64,000 bases of DNA from Perkinsus marinus ATCC 50983 (lineage: Eukaryota > Perkinsozoa > Perkinsida > Perkinsidae): assembly GCF_000006405.1 (NCBI RefSeq), contig NW_003204277.1:143885-207884 (forward strand), given 5' to 3'. Below the pieces are notes generated by a model that saw only the letters and a list, made by a program, of their open reading frames with translations, was not told the DNA's origin and made no database searches. Shown here piece by piece: positions 19,526 to 31,162 of the stretch. Both the position numbers and the translations under genes were made by a program. The number at the start of each line of letters is the position of its first letter. The first letter of the stretch is position 1.

Positions 19526-21576
19526 TCACTTCGCCAGATTCTGCCAGGTTTCCTCATCAACACTACTCATGTGCACTACTTGACCATCATACTTACGTCC
19601 ATGCATACCACGCATGCATGCCTCGGCACCTGAGGAGTAATCTATACACACTTCCACACATGTAAATCTACTACCTCCGAGATCAGAGTACTCCAAACAC
19701 ACATCACCAGCAGCGAGGACCAAGCCTTCAGTAGAAGGATCCTAACATTGAAATTCCGATACCAACTAACGATAATTTTTTCATCACAAACTCACATGAA
19801 TATCAGCAGAAGCAACATATACCGCATCTAGTTTACCGAAGCCTCCACATCCACTTTGCATATCTTCGATGACATCATTATATTCCTCCCTAGTAGTGTT
19901 AGGTCCCACTCGCACCACCTGAACTCAAGTATAGGCAATATACCCCCACATGGACCCTACTTGTGCGAAGCGGACGATACGACTCGTTGCTTGGCTACTC
20001 ATACTGCCAGATGCACCTAACAGGAAAATTTTTTTTCCTTTTTTTCGTCAATTTTCCACCCATGATTTTGACAAAATATCAAAACTCATTTTAGTGAACA
20101 CCAATTGATTCCTAATAATCTACCACTCTTCGAAATACTCCCATCATCGCCCTACTATTAGAAGCAGCAGCGACTGCTGCCACTACTGAGTCGTTGAGCA
20201 TGGGAACGGTGGAGTCCTGGTAATCAGATGGCCGACGTATGGTTATAGGAGCGCCCATTACGACCAGACCTGCATGATTAAAAATTACCGCGCGCCACAA
20301 AATTCAGCAGCTCACCGTCGAGGGTCAGAGCATTCTCAGTATCTTCTAGTGTGGCGAACTCGACAAATCCATAATTGCCTAAAATGGTGAGAAGAAAATC
20401 CCCTTCAACCGTGCGCATGCGTACCACCCTTTTCCCTTGCGAACCATACATGCAATACCGGACTGTGTCCGTCTGTCGCGACACAGCCCCGCTCCCGTAA
20501 CGCGGCAAACAACTGTTGCCCTAGGAACTCCTCGGTGAGACCTGAAACCACAGTCAGAATATATGTTCGCTTTCCTCAGCTGAGCTCGTAAATTTCCCAA
20601 CCATCTTATGAAAAATTCACACAATTTTGCGTAAAAAAATCAACGATAAATTCTCAAAATTTCGATTTCCCTAGAAATTCATATAGCTGACCATATGCAT
20701 ATCGGTTCCTCAGCTGAGCTCAGGAATTTCCTCACTAAATTTACAACTTTGCACACAATTTTGTACATGAAAAATTTCCAAAATTTCCATTTTTTCCCAT
20801 AAAAACACATATAGTTGACCATGTGCGTACTGACCCTACCAAGTTGAATCGGCAGGTTGGCGACGTATAAACGCCGATTCTTTCGAGTGGCGTTGTGCTG
20901 TGCAGAGTCCTGTGTGCCAATCTTAGGAATCCACTGAAAACCATCCCAGAACATGTTGGAGTTGCTGCCAGCTTGTTGCGAGGACTTGTTCAGAAAACTG
21001 ACATGAATTGAATCTTCCACTCGGGAACCTAAGATACGCCTCTTACTTTCGCTGAGCTCTACGACGGGCCTTTTCGCGCTCAGTGGAACTATCGCGGTCT
21101 TGACTACGGCTGAAAAAATTCCCGCAAGACACTTGACAAAATAGTAAATAGTAGGTACTTACTGATGTCGATGTGACCTGTGACTACGATGGTGGTCGCG
21201 TGGGCGTTCGCGACTTCCTGAAAAAAATAGGGAAAAAAGTGTAAAATTTGCGGAAAATTTTCCAAGAACCTGTGAAAATTGTGAGAAAATCCTCTGAAAA
21301 AATAACAAATTGACTATAGCCTTACCAAGAGTGATTGTCGAATGGTAGTAGTAGTAGCCGATCAGCTTCCATAGATTCCGAATACCACCCCAATTCCAAC
21401 TAACATCACGAGTATGTCTCACTCAAAACGTGCTACGAGCGGACCTATTCCGTATCTTCCAATGCGCGACCTAAGATTCCTCCCACCTCCAAATTACTAT
21501 CGCGATGTGATCTGTCCCTTCGTGATCTGCTCCTACTGTACGGCGATCGGCTACGACTCCTGGTGTCGCGACCCAT
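19526..21576 (-). CDS. U2AF2: U2AF large subunit, RRM2 apparently absent (11 exons)
   Basis: U2AF2 binds the pyrimidine tract at the 3' splice site and brings U2 snRNP to the branch point. Exons: 21576-21498, 21217-21163, 21109-21047, 20997-20840, 20541-20428, 20378-20316, 20269-20156, 20016-19961, 19918-19796, 19741-19675, 19629-19526. The sum is 996 nt, 331 residues (human 475). The N-terminus is an Arg/Ser domain (MGRDTRSRSRSPYSRSRSRR). RRM1 follows from NRRLYVANLP (about 105), with NYGFVEFATLEDTENA and the diagnostic ITIRRPSDYQ. A short Ala/Ser linker then runs directly into the C-terminal UHM domain (TREEYNDVIEDM, GMHGRKYDGQVV). RRM2 should lie in that linker and I find no exons for it in the 139-nt intron there. 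The UHM ends without the usual final Trp. Intron 10 (45 nt) is open and in frame. The exon 1/2 junction is the least certain. Confidence 0.88.
20551..20830 (+). repeat. Tandem pair of dispersed repeat copies in U2AF2 intron 4
   Basis: Copy one is 20551-20701 and copy two 20702-20830. Both contain TTCCTCAGCTGAGCTC, ACACAATTTTG, an A/T-rich CAAAATTTC section and the tail ATATAGYTGACCATRTGC. They make up nearly all of the 298-nt intron and are divergent from each other, so the duplication is not recent. Confidence 0.8.
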
Positions 21577-21883
21577 GCTTTGCAAATTGAAGAGCAAGAA
21601 AAAGAAGTTTAACTACCACCTCGCACGTGGAGTGCTCACGGATGAGCATAATCGATTAGAATGGCGTGCGCGATTGACATAGAGCGCAAGATCACGGTTT
21701 CTGAGCACGCGGTCGCTACGATATTCCAAAGATCCCTTTCGCCGGCAGTTCGCCTCTCAAAGCTGAAAGTCCTCGACTACCCGTCGATCTACTCATGGGC
21801 TTCCTCGTACTCGCTTGTGGAAGTGAACTCGAGTTTCATTCGGGAATTTGTCATTGGCAGTTACCCCTTGGTGCAACCGTTTT
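21577..21883. promoter_or_regulatory. Divergent promoter of U2AF2 and alveolin
   Basis: These 307 bp separate the U2AF2 start (minus) from the first alveolin start (plus). They must hold both promoters or leaders. I see no TATA-like box or perfect palindrome; GCACGTGG occurs near 21628. Confidence 0.45.
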
Positions 21884-24379
21884 ATGGCCGCCTCCAATCC
21901 TCCCTCGTATTTCGATTACTTCGGTCCCCCCACGTTATTCAATCCGTTGGGCATGCCTTCTGGTGGACCTCCTCAAGATGACAACTTGTCGCACTCTCGA
22001 AGATCCCTTTTTCACCACCAGCAGCAGCAGCCCCAAGGCTTCTTCTCCCCACTACACCAACGTCACCACATGGCTGGTGGAGAGCCTATCTACTCTTCGA
22101 CTCGGCTCACCAAGGACCCCGAGGTCACTGAAATCCACCAAGTTCAACGCCTTCAAGCTCCTCCGGTCCAACATGTCCAAGAGATCATCACAGACGAGGT
22201 CATCGAAATCCCTGTCGACGTACCCGAGATTCAATACATTGAGGAGGTCGAGGAGATCCCTATGGTGCAGTACATTGAGAGGATCGTCGAGGTGCCGGAG
22301 ATTCAGTACATCGAGAAACCGGTAGAGAAAATCGTCTACATTGACGTCCCTAAAGTTGTGCATCAAGAAAGGATCGTCAACAAGCCGGTCATCCAATACG
22401 TCGAGGTTAGTGAGCTCCTAGTCGTAGCCTTCTAGGACAGCTCATGCTCAGGTCCCTAAGTACGTGAAGGTGCCTCGCCTTCGAGAGGAGGTGGTCCGAG
22501 TACAGCAGGAGCGCATCATTGAAGATATTGTGGAGGTGCCTGTGGACCAGATCGAAGAGGAAATCATCGAAGTGCCGAAGGTTCAGGTAAACTTCAGTTC
22601 TCATTTCTGTAGTTGATATTATCATTGATTCCCCTTCAGTACCAAGAGAGGATCGTCGAGAAGCCTGTGAAGCAGGTGGTTACTATCCACGTCAATCGAC
22701 ACGTGCCGGAAATTGAGGAGGAGGTCGTCGAGGTGAGCAAAGTCTTTGATCGTTCCAACAGTTCGCAGACGTCCCTCGTTCAGGTTAAGGTCCCCCAAGT
22801 GATCGAGGAGGTTGTCGAGGTCCCCCGGATACAGTACGTCGAACGCGTTATTCACAAGGAGGTTGCAACGATCATTGAGGTCCCCGTTTACCGTGAAGTC
22901 CCGGTCATCACAGAGGAGACTATCGAGATACCAGTGGAGGAGATCCACGAGGAGATCGTCTACGTGCCGAAGGTTGAGAAGGTCGAGCGCATCGTCGAGC
23001 GCCCTGTCGAGCAAATCATTGAGGTTCCTCGTATTGTGGAAGTCCCCGAGATCATCGAGGAGATCATTGAGATCGAGAGGCGTGTTCCTAAGGTCAACAT
23101 TGAGGAGGTCGTCCGTGAGGTCCCTCGTCGTGAGATACAAGAGAGGATCATTGAGGTTCCGAAGGTCACTCGAACTGTCGTTGACCAGGAGATCGAACAG
23201 CAAGTCCAGGACGTTATCATTGAAAAGAAACGGGTGGTCGAGAAGATCGTCGAGAGGAAGCGTCCGATCGTGCAGAAGATCCACAAGAAGGTTCCTAAGC
23301 TCGAGGTCCAGGAGGTCATTCGTGAGGTCCCAAAGGTCGTCTATGAGGAGAAGATTGTCGAGATCACTAGGGAGGTTCAGAGGGAAGTCCCTGTGATCGA
23401 ATACATCGATAAGGTTGTTGAGGTGCCTCAAATCGAATATGTTGAGAAGATCATCGAGATTGAGGAGGAACAGGTGGTCTACAAGGAGGTACCGGAGATT
23501 GTCGACAGGCACGTCCAGAAGGTCGTTCATGTGCCCAACGTTCGCAAGGTCCAGAAGTACATCGAGGTGCCTACGATCGAGTATGTTGACAAAGTGGTGG
23601 AGATACCTCAAGTGGAGTATGTCGAGGAGTACGTCGATGTCCCCTTCAAACAGAAGGTTCGGAAGGTCGTCCACGTTGCTGATGTCCAGAGGGTTCAGAA
23701 GATCATCGAGATCCCACAAGTGGCCTATGTCGACAAGGAGATCGAGATCCCTATCACTCAACAAGTCCAGAAGGTCGTGGATGTGCCGATCAATAAAACT
23801 GTTCAGAAGGAGGTTCGCGTACCTCAAGTTCGGACGGTTCAGAAGTACGTCGAGGTCCCGCAGATCGAATACGTGGATATTCCTCAAGATGTGGTTGTCC
23901 CCAAGTACGTGGATGTTATCCAGGAGCATAAGGTTCCTCAGAGGGTCCAGAAGTACCAGGACAAAATCATTGAGGAGGAGGTGTTTCAGACGGTCGAGAA
24001 GGTCGTCGAGGTACCTCAGATCGAGACGGTCGAGCGGTACATTGAAATTCCTCGAGAGGAGACGGTCACTGGTGAACAGCGAACGATAACTACCCAGTTG
24101 GAGACTATTCGCATCGAGGGTGGTATTGAACGACTCCATGAGCGTGTTGATGGCACTGCCTATGACCCCGAGCCGGCCCACATCTATACGTCGATTTCTA
24201 CTCATGACCTCCCTCCTGGGAGTTTGAGTCGGTATCAGGTACAACAATTGGCCCAACAGAAGCAGCAGCAGCAGCATCGTGATGATCAGCGTATGTCCTC
24301 TCCGACACCGGACCAGGGTTTCAACCAGAAATCCTTGGCGGAGATGTTCAACAGTTATGGTCAGCAGCCCTACTACTAA
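21884..24379 (+). CDS. Alveolin 1 (IMC1-type pellicle protein, four exons)
   Basis: Alveolins form the filament network under the flattened sacs of the alveolate cortex. Exons are 21884-22405, 22452-22586, 22640-22732 and 22784-24379, with introns of 46, 53 and 51 nt; 2346 nt encode 781 residues. Residues 1-80 are a Pro/Gln/His-rich head. The core from about 85 to 690 is a dense array of Val-Pro repeats such as EVPQIEYVEKIIEI and KVVEVPQIETVE, the alveolin signature. The tail holds QLETIRIEGGIER and a Gln-rich stretch. The third intron is 51 nt, open and in frame, so retention would only add 17 residues. A long open frame on the opposite strand (24388-22622) is a shadow of the biased GTC/GAG codon use. 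The gene is the first of a tandem pair with matching intron positions. Confidence 0.92.
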
Positions 24380-24628
24380 GTTGATCACGCTAAATGAAGC
24401 GGTTGAGATTTCAGCATTCCGTCGTCGTTCGGTGGATGATTGGAAATATATTTTTATAATGAAAATGTTGTTGAATGTTGGCGTACTGACGATTATTTGA
24501 GGTCTGCTACATGAAGTTATGGGATTTGATATCCGTGTTGTGAACTATTACTCCAGTTTCGTGTTGTAGTCTCCTTCAATATTAGCTCGGGTGGTTTCAG
24601 CAACTAGTACCTTTTCTCGGTCATCATT

Positions 24629-27439
24629 ATGTATCAGCCGTTCCAGGCCTTCTGCCCACAGCCCTACTTGACCCCTGGTGTTAGTCAATCGACAAGCAGC
24701 AGCAGCAGGTATCATCAAGCCGGGCAGTTCCAACAAGCTAATCTATTCAACCCAACCGGCCAGCCTGTGCAGCCAGCTGGTTATGGAGCTATGCAGCATC
24801 CCTACTCTAACAACCATCTCACTCATACCTCAACGGTGTCGGTGGAATCGGCACCTCCTGAGATCACTGAGGTCCGAGAGGAACAAGTTCGACAGCTACC
24901 GACCAAGCAGGACGTCCGTGAGGAAGTCGAGGAGGAGATCGTCGAAGTCTACGTTGACGTTCCGGAGGTTCAATACGTCGAGGAGTTGGTCGAAGTGCCT
25001 CAAATTCAGTATGTTGAGAAGGTGGTCGAAGTACCTCAAGTGCAAGTGGTCCAGAGGACGGTCGATAAGGTTGTCAACGTCGATGTCCCTCGGAAGGTTG
25101 TCCAGGAACGTTTCACCCACAGGCCTGTCAAACAGGTTGTCGAGGTAAGCGTACTGTGGCATTCGCAGTGTCGGAATATACGGTCGCTCTTCTCGGCTGT
25201 CGTGGGTGTAGGAGTTTCCTCACAGTAGAAGTTCTCATACGAATTCGGGTAGAAGTGTGCAGAACCCAGTAAGAACTTACCGAAATTTCCTCAGGATTGC
25301 ACCATAGATAGTTGATGATTTAAGTATTTTCCCACGCTGAGCATTCGTGTCGTCGATGTGATTAGGTTCCCAAGTATGTGAGAGTCCCTCACGTTGTGGA
25401 GCAAATCGTCGAGGTGCCTCAAGAAGTGGTTCGTGAGGAAGTTATTGAAGTGAAACGTCCTATCACTCGAGAAAAGATCATCCCTAGGACTGTCGAGAAG
25501 GTCCAGAAAGTTCCAAGGTCGACGAGATGGGCACCTGAGATGGGCCGTCGTAGATGCGTCTCGCCAGGTATCTGCATGTCCCGCAAATAGTAGAGCAAAT
25601 CATTGAGGTCCCCAAGGAGGAGATCATCGAGCAAATCAATCACATTCCAAAAATTCAGGTGGGGGATTACCTCCGTGATGCCTCACGTATGTAGAATGAA
25701 ATGGTCGTCAGGTCCAGGAGAGGGTCATTCCGAAGTATGTCGAGCACATTGAGAAGGTGCCTATCTATCGTCATATTCCTAAGGTCATGGAACAGATCGT
25801 GGAGATTCCAGTTGAGCAGATTGAGGAGGAGATCATTGAGGTTCCTCGTATTACCACTGTCGAGCGCATCATCCCTAAGTCGGTCCACCAGACTGTTGAG
25901 GTGCCCAAGTACCGGCATATCCCCCAAATCACTGAGGAGGTTATTGAGCACCCTATTGAGCAGATCGTGGAGCAGGTCATTCACGTGCCCAAGACTGAGG
26001 TGGTGGAGCGTGTTATCCCCAAGTCGGTCGAGCAGGTGGTCGAGGTGCCTAGGGTCGTCTACGTGCCACAGATCGTTGAGGAAATTGTCGAGGTCGAGAG
26101 GCGTGTTCCCAAGATCGAGACAGAGGAGGTCGTGCGCGAAGTGCCCGTGATCCACACTCAAGAGCGTGTTATCGAGATACCCAAGGTTCATCGTAGAATC
26201 ATCGATGATATTGAACAACAGGATACGCAGGATGTGGTGGTGAAGAAGAAGAGGGTGGTTGAGAAGGTCATTGAGAGGAAGGTGCCGGTCGTTGAGAAGG
26301 TCCAGAAGCATGTCCCCAAATACGAGGTTCGGGAGGTGGTCCGTGAGGTCCCGCGTGTGGAGTACCAAGAGAACATCATCGAGAATGTGATCGAGGTGCC
26401 GGTCGACAGGCCTTACGTTGAGTACGTCGACAAGGTCATTGACGTTCCTGAGGTGGAGTACCACGAGAACGTTGTGGAGGTGCCCGAGGAGCAGGTTGTG
26501 TACAAGCACGTTCCTAAGGTCTACGAGACGGTCGTTCAGCGTACGGTTGAAGTGCCCGAGATCCACGAAATCGAGAGGGAAGTCGAGGTCCCTCAGGTTA
26601 AGTATGAGGAGGAGATCATCGAGGTGCCTGTACCACAGACTGTCCAGAAGATCGTCGAGATTCCTGTGACTAAAACTGTACAGGTCGACGTTGAGGTGCC
26701 CGAGATCCAAGTGGTGGAGCGTGAGGTCGAGGTGCCTGTTGTGAAGCGTGTGGAGGAGGTCATCGACGTCGAGGTCCCTCAGACTGTGCAGAAGTATGTG
26801 AACGTCCCTGTGCACAAGAAGGTGCAGAAGTACGTGGATGTTCCCCAAGTGCAGTATGTCGACCGAGAAGTCGAAGTCCCGGTGGTCCAGCAGGTCGAGA
26901 AGATCATTGACGTTCATGTTCCACAAGTTGTTCAGAAGCACGTCCAAGTGCCGGTGACGAGGACCGTACAGAAGGTGGTTGAGGTCCCCGAGGTGCAGTA
27001 CGTCGATAAGGAGGTCGAAATGGTGGTCCCTCGGTATGTGGAGAAGATCAATGAAGTCCCGGTACCTCAAGTGGTGCGGAAATATGTCGATAAGATCATC
27101 GAGGAGACTCAAGTCCAGCGCGTTGAACGTGTTGTGGAGGTGCCTCAAGTACAGACTGTTGACCGCTATGTCGAAGTGAATCAGACTGAAGTGGTGGCTG
27201 GTGAGAGTAAGAAGCGCAATAAGCAGCTTGAAACTATCTACTTGGACGGAGGGGTCGAGCGTGTGCAAGTACGAGAGAATCTCAACCCGAACATGTTAGG
27301 TGGAGACCTCACACATTCAGCTCAAACAGTCCTCGCCCCACCCATGGGAGCAGCAGGCGGGCCGATGTCTCGGTCTCAGCGTTCTGCTACTCCGGTGGCT
27401 AATTTAGACTATGGCATGGGCATGCAAAATCTGGCATAA
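24629..27439 (+). CDS. Alveolin 2 (IMC1-type pellicle protein, four exons)
   Basis: This is the tandem paralogue of alveolin 1, 249 bp downstream on the same strand. Exons are 24629-25144, 25366-25517, 25568-25658 and 25712-27439, with introns of 221, 50 and 53 nt; 2487 nt encode 828 residues. The head is Gln/Ser/Pro-rich (MYQPFQAFCPQPYLTPGVSQ). The Val-Pro repeat core starts near residue 75 and continues to about 745 (EVPQIQYVEKVVEVPQVQVV and similar). The tail carries QLETIYLDGGVER, like its neighbour, and ends YGMGMQNLA. The first exons of both genes end after a VVE/YVE unit and resume with VPKYV, so intron 1 is ancestral. Only in this gene did that intron grow to 221 nt, through a dispersed repeat copy. 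Co-expression with alveolin 1 is likely but inferred. Confidence 0.92.
25167..25316 (+). repeat. Dispersed repeat copy in alveolin 2 intron 1
   Basis: It begins CAGTGTCGGAATATACGG and continues GGAGTTTCC, GGGTAGAAGTGTGCAGAA, CGAAATTTCCTC and ends CATAGATAGTTGATGA. It fills about two thirds of the 221-nt intron. The same intron in alveolin 1 is 46 nt and has no copy. Confidence 0.75.
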
Positions 27440-28619
27440 TTCTTACTGGTATTGTTTATCATCTCATTCAGTGAGAATAAGGTTACACTATCTCATCTAT
27501 AGTGCTTTTGCGTTAACACAGTTTGAGGACTCAAGAATCAAAACTCAATGATCAAAGTCAAATATGGTTAACACGTGAGGAACACTACAGAATTAAGGAA
27601 GGAGTCTTAGCATTGCTCCGAAGGATAGTATTATTACAGTTCCTTCAGAGACTAGACACGTCTTTTATTAACCCGTCAACATCCTTTGTAACGATCGGTT
27701 AACATTGAGGTTTCGATGGCACTGAGTTCTCTTCACCACTGATTGGTTCGTACAGTATATACACGTTCGCCGATAATTTACATTGAATCGATACTGTATG
27801 ACTCGTCAAAACTCATGCATGGCTCCATGGTGAAAAGCCTCGCTCCCTCTCTCTCTTTGACTACCGTAACGACCTATTAGTAGCAGTCGACTCAGCGGAT
27901 ATCATACCCGGAGTCATTCCAAGACTTCATCAAGCTGTCTTAGCGCTGTGTTGACTAGTTTGACATTGCACTCCAGCAATATGACTAAGTTGAGAATTTC
28001 GTACTATTTTGTAAAGAGACCAATGAGGCTTGTTTATGAAGTCATTAGTGCTGCTCTCAGATCGGAGCCATCGTGTTCGTCATTGGAACATTGTTGGCAT
28101 GCTCAACTCGGAGTGGGAAGTAGACACGACGTTTGCCAACTTCGGCCCTGGAATTAGCTTGTGCTGTGATAACTAACCTCGTACCCATACTATCGATGAG
28201 TATTGCTTGACTCAAGACTCAACAGGGGTAGGTATAGAAACTATCTACAATTATCCATGACTTGTGTCATAACTTGCACAGCACGAGTGGTATCAGTCGA
28301 AGGACCATACAATAGGAAATACACCACTTGCACGCGAGCGCCGAAGCCTGGTGCCTAGGGGAAGAATGACAACCATCACCTTTCAGCAACCCTACCGCCA
28401 GAGCTCTGCAGCAGCCCAACTCCACCACTGAGAATCCGAGCTTCCGAGTGAGCTGTTCATCGAATGGATCGAAATTCAGTGGGCTGACCTCCTCACCAGA
28501 GCTCTCACATCTGGACAAAGCTGACGACTACGTGCAAGGGTGTCACTCACAACCGAAATGTGGACGGGTCGACGTAAAGGAATTTGACGTCTCCTAGTTC
28601 CTTCTCTATCACAGGTACC
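27440..28619. other. Gap without a supported gene
   Basis: This is downstream of alveolin 2. Short overlapping ORFs occur on both strands around 27950-28600, and none is convincing. No repeat family copy was recognised. Confidence 0.5.
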
Positions 28620-28635
28620 TGCTTTGAGACTACTG

Positions 28636-29783
28636 ACCTCCTCCCTTACAAGGACTATCATTTTTCAGGTAAACTATACTTCTCGAGTCGATAATGCCTT
28701 ACGGCCTCAGCGGCAATTCTGTCTATTTCCTCCAAAGTCTCTTTGGTCATCTTGGATACGACCGTCATCGCCTCTTGGGTTTCCAGAAGCACCTGTCAGC
28801 ATTATGCATCTCTTCCCATCCTCACACCTCCTCCTACTGTGACAAGCTGCCCCTCAGCGTATTCAGGGTGTTGTAATATACCACTACCAAACATCTTGAG
28901 GAAGAGCCTAGTGCAGACTGGCGATTGCGGCTGTACCCGTACTGATCGAATCAACGTCATCAACAAACTGCGAGCTGCTGAACCGTGTAGACCACTACAG
29001 TAACACAACACACAGTAGACAGAAACATCTTGGTCATGAACATGCCTTGAGGAACCATCGTATTTCCACTTGAAACGAAACCACCCTCGATGCACTGCGG
29101 TGCATTTACCCCGAACGACCAAGACGTCTTCAGCTGTCATCAGCGACGGTATCTCAGCAGCTCTATCCGCTCCAAATAAATCTCCTCTAAATCCTGGAGC
29201 CGAGCTCCCTGGATAGGCCAAGTCTAAGACAGGCGTAGAGACTAGAGTAGCTGTACTGACATGAAAATAGTCAAGTTGGGGACAGTTGGCAATACGCAGT
29301 AGGATGGGGGTCATGTTGTGTATCTGTGAGCTCGAATGCTATCACTGCTATCCTGGTGACACCAGCGGTGACAAAGACCGGGAGTCTCTAACATCGATTT
29401 AAGGAGGTCAGCGCGGATGCTTCTGAGGCTAAGTCTAGCACCAAGAGTGAAGGCCTCCTACGCGTTATAAGGAGTGGCTCCTGAGTTCCTTTCTGGAAGA
29501 CCTCGCTTAAAGCCTTGAGGATTTTCGGCTCGTAAGTTGCAATCCTATCGTAAGGTCTTCATTCTCCTTGCATTAGTCCCCAAAAGTTCCCATGATATAA
29601 CCCCAATTTTCCCACCCTCCACACAGTCTGTCCCATTTTTGTGACGCCGAATCCTATTCCCACACGGACTGCGCCTAGTAGCTTTATGGAAATACGCCCC
29701 TCACAGTCCGATACATGAGGTTTGAGGGCGGTAACCGATACATGACCTTTGGGTAAGTCTACGCCTTCGAAGAGTGCTCCCAT
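28636..29783 (-). CDS. Unidentified intron-rich gene
   Basis: Coding-like segments run leftward from an ATG at 29783 (MGALFEGVDLPKGHVSVTAL). A later segment reads IATYEPKILKALSEVFQKGT (about 29550-29400), then MTPILLRIANCPQLDYFHVS from 29314 with PGFRGDLFGADRAAEIPSLM, then VNAPQCIEGGFVSSGNTMVP near 29100, and last TQEAMTVVSKMTKETLEEID near 28740. Frame changes fall at GT-AG pairs, one of about 35 nt after EGQLVTVG. I could not close every junction and I recognise no domain. The sequence is not repetitive and looks like a normal conserved gene of unknown function. Confidence 0.4.
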
Positions 29784-30189
29784 GGTTGCGCATCTAAACC
29801 ATGATGAAGGGTAGAAGGAAGAGAGACAACAGCACACAGCCTAGTAGCACTAATATCATTCAAACTTGGGGGAGATTATTCGATTCAAATCCGCAGGAAC
29901 CATGACGCCTTCACTGTGTTGTAAGGCGTCCTCTAGCAATGGCAAGGAATAACTTGACTAGCAGCATGTCCCTTTGTAGCCGAGGGAGAATCATATGGAC
30001 GAAGGATCGTAAACGCTTGAATGCTGACCTGGTTGTGAGTGATAATGGTTGGCGATGCTGCACAGATATGAACTGACGTATCTCGGATTTTATTCTCCGT
30101 GGAAAAATGTCATATCCAGCAGTGAATCCAGGGGCATCGAGCAGCAATGCGAGCATAAAAGGCCCCAAAAAGGACGTCCTGGCGTGATC

Positions 30190-30560
30190 GATTTACATGA
30201 CATTAGATGCTTATCCCCACTCTCATCGTCCTCCTTGTTGTGACAGGGACTTTTGCGGAGAATATTCGATTGCAGCCTCTGGGGGATGCATCCGGCTGCT
30301 ATGTTACTAGTATTATCAGTCGTGTATTTCGAAATCTAATGGTGATCCTCCTATGGGTCGTGAGTAAGGTCACTCATAAGGACATCATGACCAAGGAGGA
30401 GTTCCTCTGGGTATGGACCCCACGTTCAGATGTCGATGTGTCTACAAAAAGGCTTCCGTCGGTGGTCAGATAAACTGCCAGGGTTCAAGTACACCTTCTT
30501 CTGGCCCATCGCTGATGTGTTAGGAGACAATCTCATTTTCATCATTTCTGCAAATACAAA
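30190..30560 (+). pseudogene. Broken CRT-like transporter copy
   Basis: The segment reads MLIPTLIVLLVVTGTFAENI, then THKDIMTKEEFLWVWTPRSD, and after a frame change near 30450 continues KGFRRWSDKLPGFKYTFFW and DVLGDNL. It matches residues of about 40-170 of the intact gene at 31163 and then stops being similar near 30560. At least one frameshift, an internal loss in the second membrane segment and loss of the remaining two thirds show it is a dead truncated copy. It lies directly upstream of two intact paralogues. Confidence 0.8.
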
Positions 30561-31162
30561 CCGTATGCTACGACAATTCCGTAGACATCATAGCCTATGG
30601 CCATGGATGCAGTTTTGTGTTGGACAGTCCGGATGTGTCAAGAACAGCGATCCTCGACTGCAATCGTTCAACAGGCGCGCTCTTCCCAGTAGGCAATTTC
30701 AGGAATGGAATCAATTAACAGCGGTGACAACGAATGTGTTTTGCTTAGATTCAACTCCCCTTGTGCAATGGATCGCTAGAGGGATAGAGAATCCTAATAA
30801 TATCTTTGTCTATACACCCTTAAGTTCGTATCGTGAAAACCCCAAATTTCAGTCTATCAACAGGCTCGCTATCTTGAAGATCTGTTCCATGGCATGACAA
30901 TATGTATCCGCTCAGAAGGCGGTATGAGATAGAGAGAGCACCTAACGATGCCTGCCGAAAAACCAAGAGAGGGGACATCATAGGCTGAGCTAGCGAACTA
31001 GCCTTCCTGTGCCAAGTTCTATCCGATAGCTAAATTTCACTTATAGCACTGTAGTTGGTTTATGAGTTTGATAGTAATAATGGTTTTGATAACTTCCAAG
31101 GATTACTCTGAGATCGTGCTATGTGCAATCAATGTTAGGTCCAATCTTTGTGTTTCTTCTAA
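30561..31162. other. Flank of the CRT-like pseudogene
   Basis: An open frame continues to about 30897 but is no longer similar to the transporters and has no family features. Its right end should hold the promoter of the intact gene at 31163. Confidence 0.45.

Noticed and set aside
22622-24388. A 588-codon open frame antisense to alveolin 1 (and a 533-codon one antisense to alveolin 2)
   Set aside because: The antisense protein is only Leu/Asp/Asn repeats mirroring the GTC/GAG codon bias of the Val-Pro array. It ignores the introns and has no features of its own.
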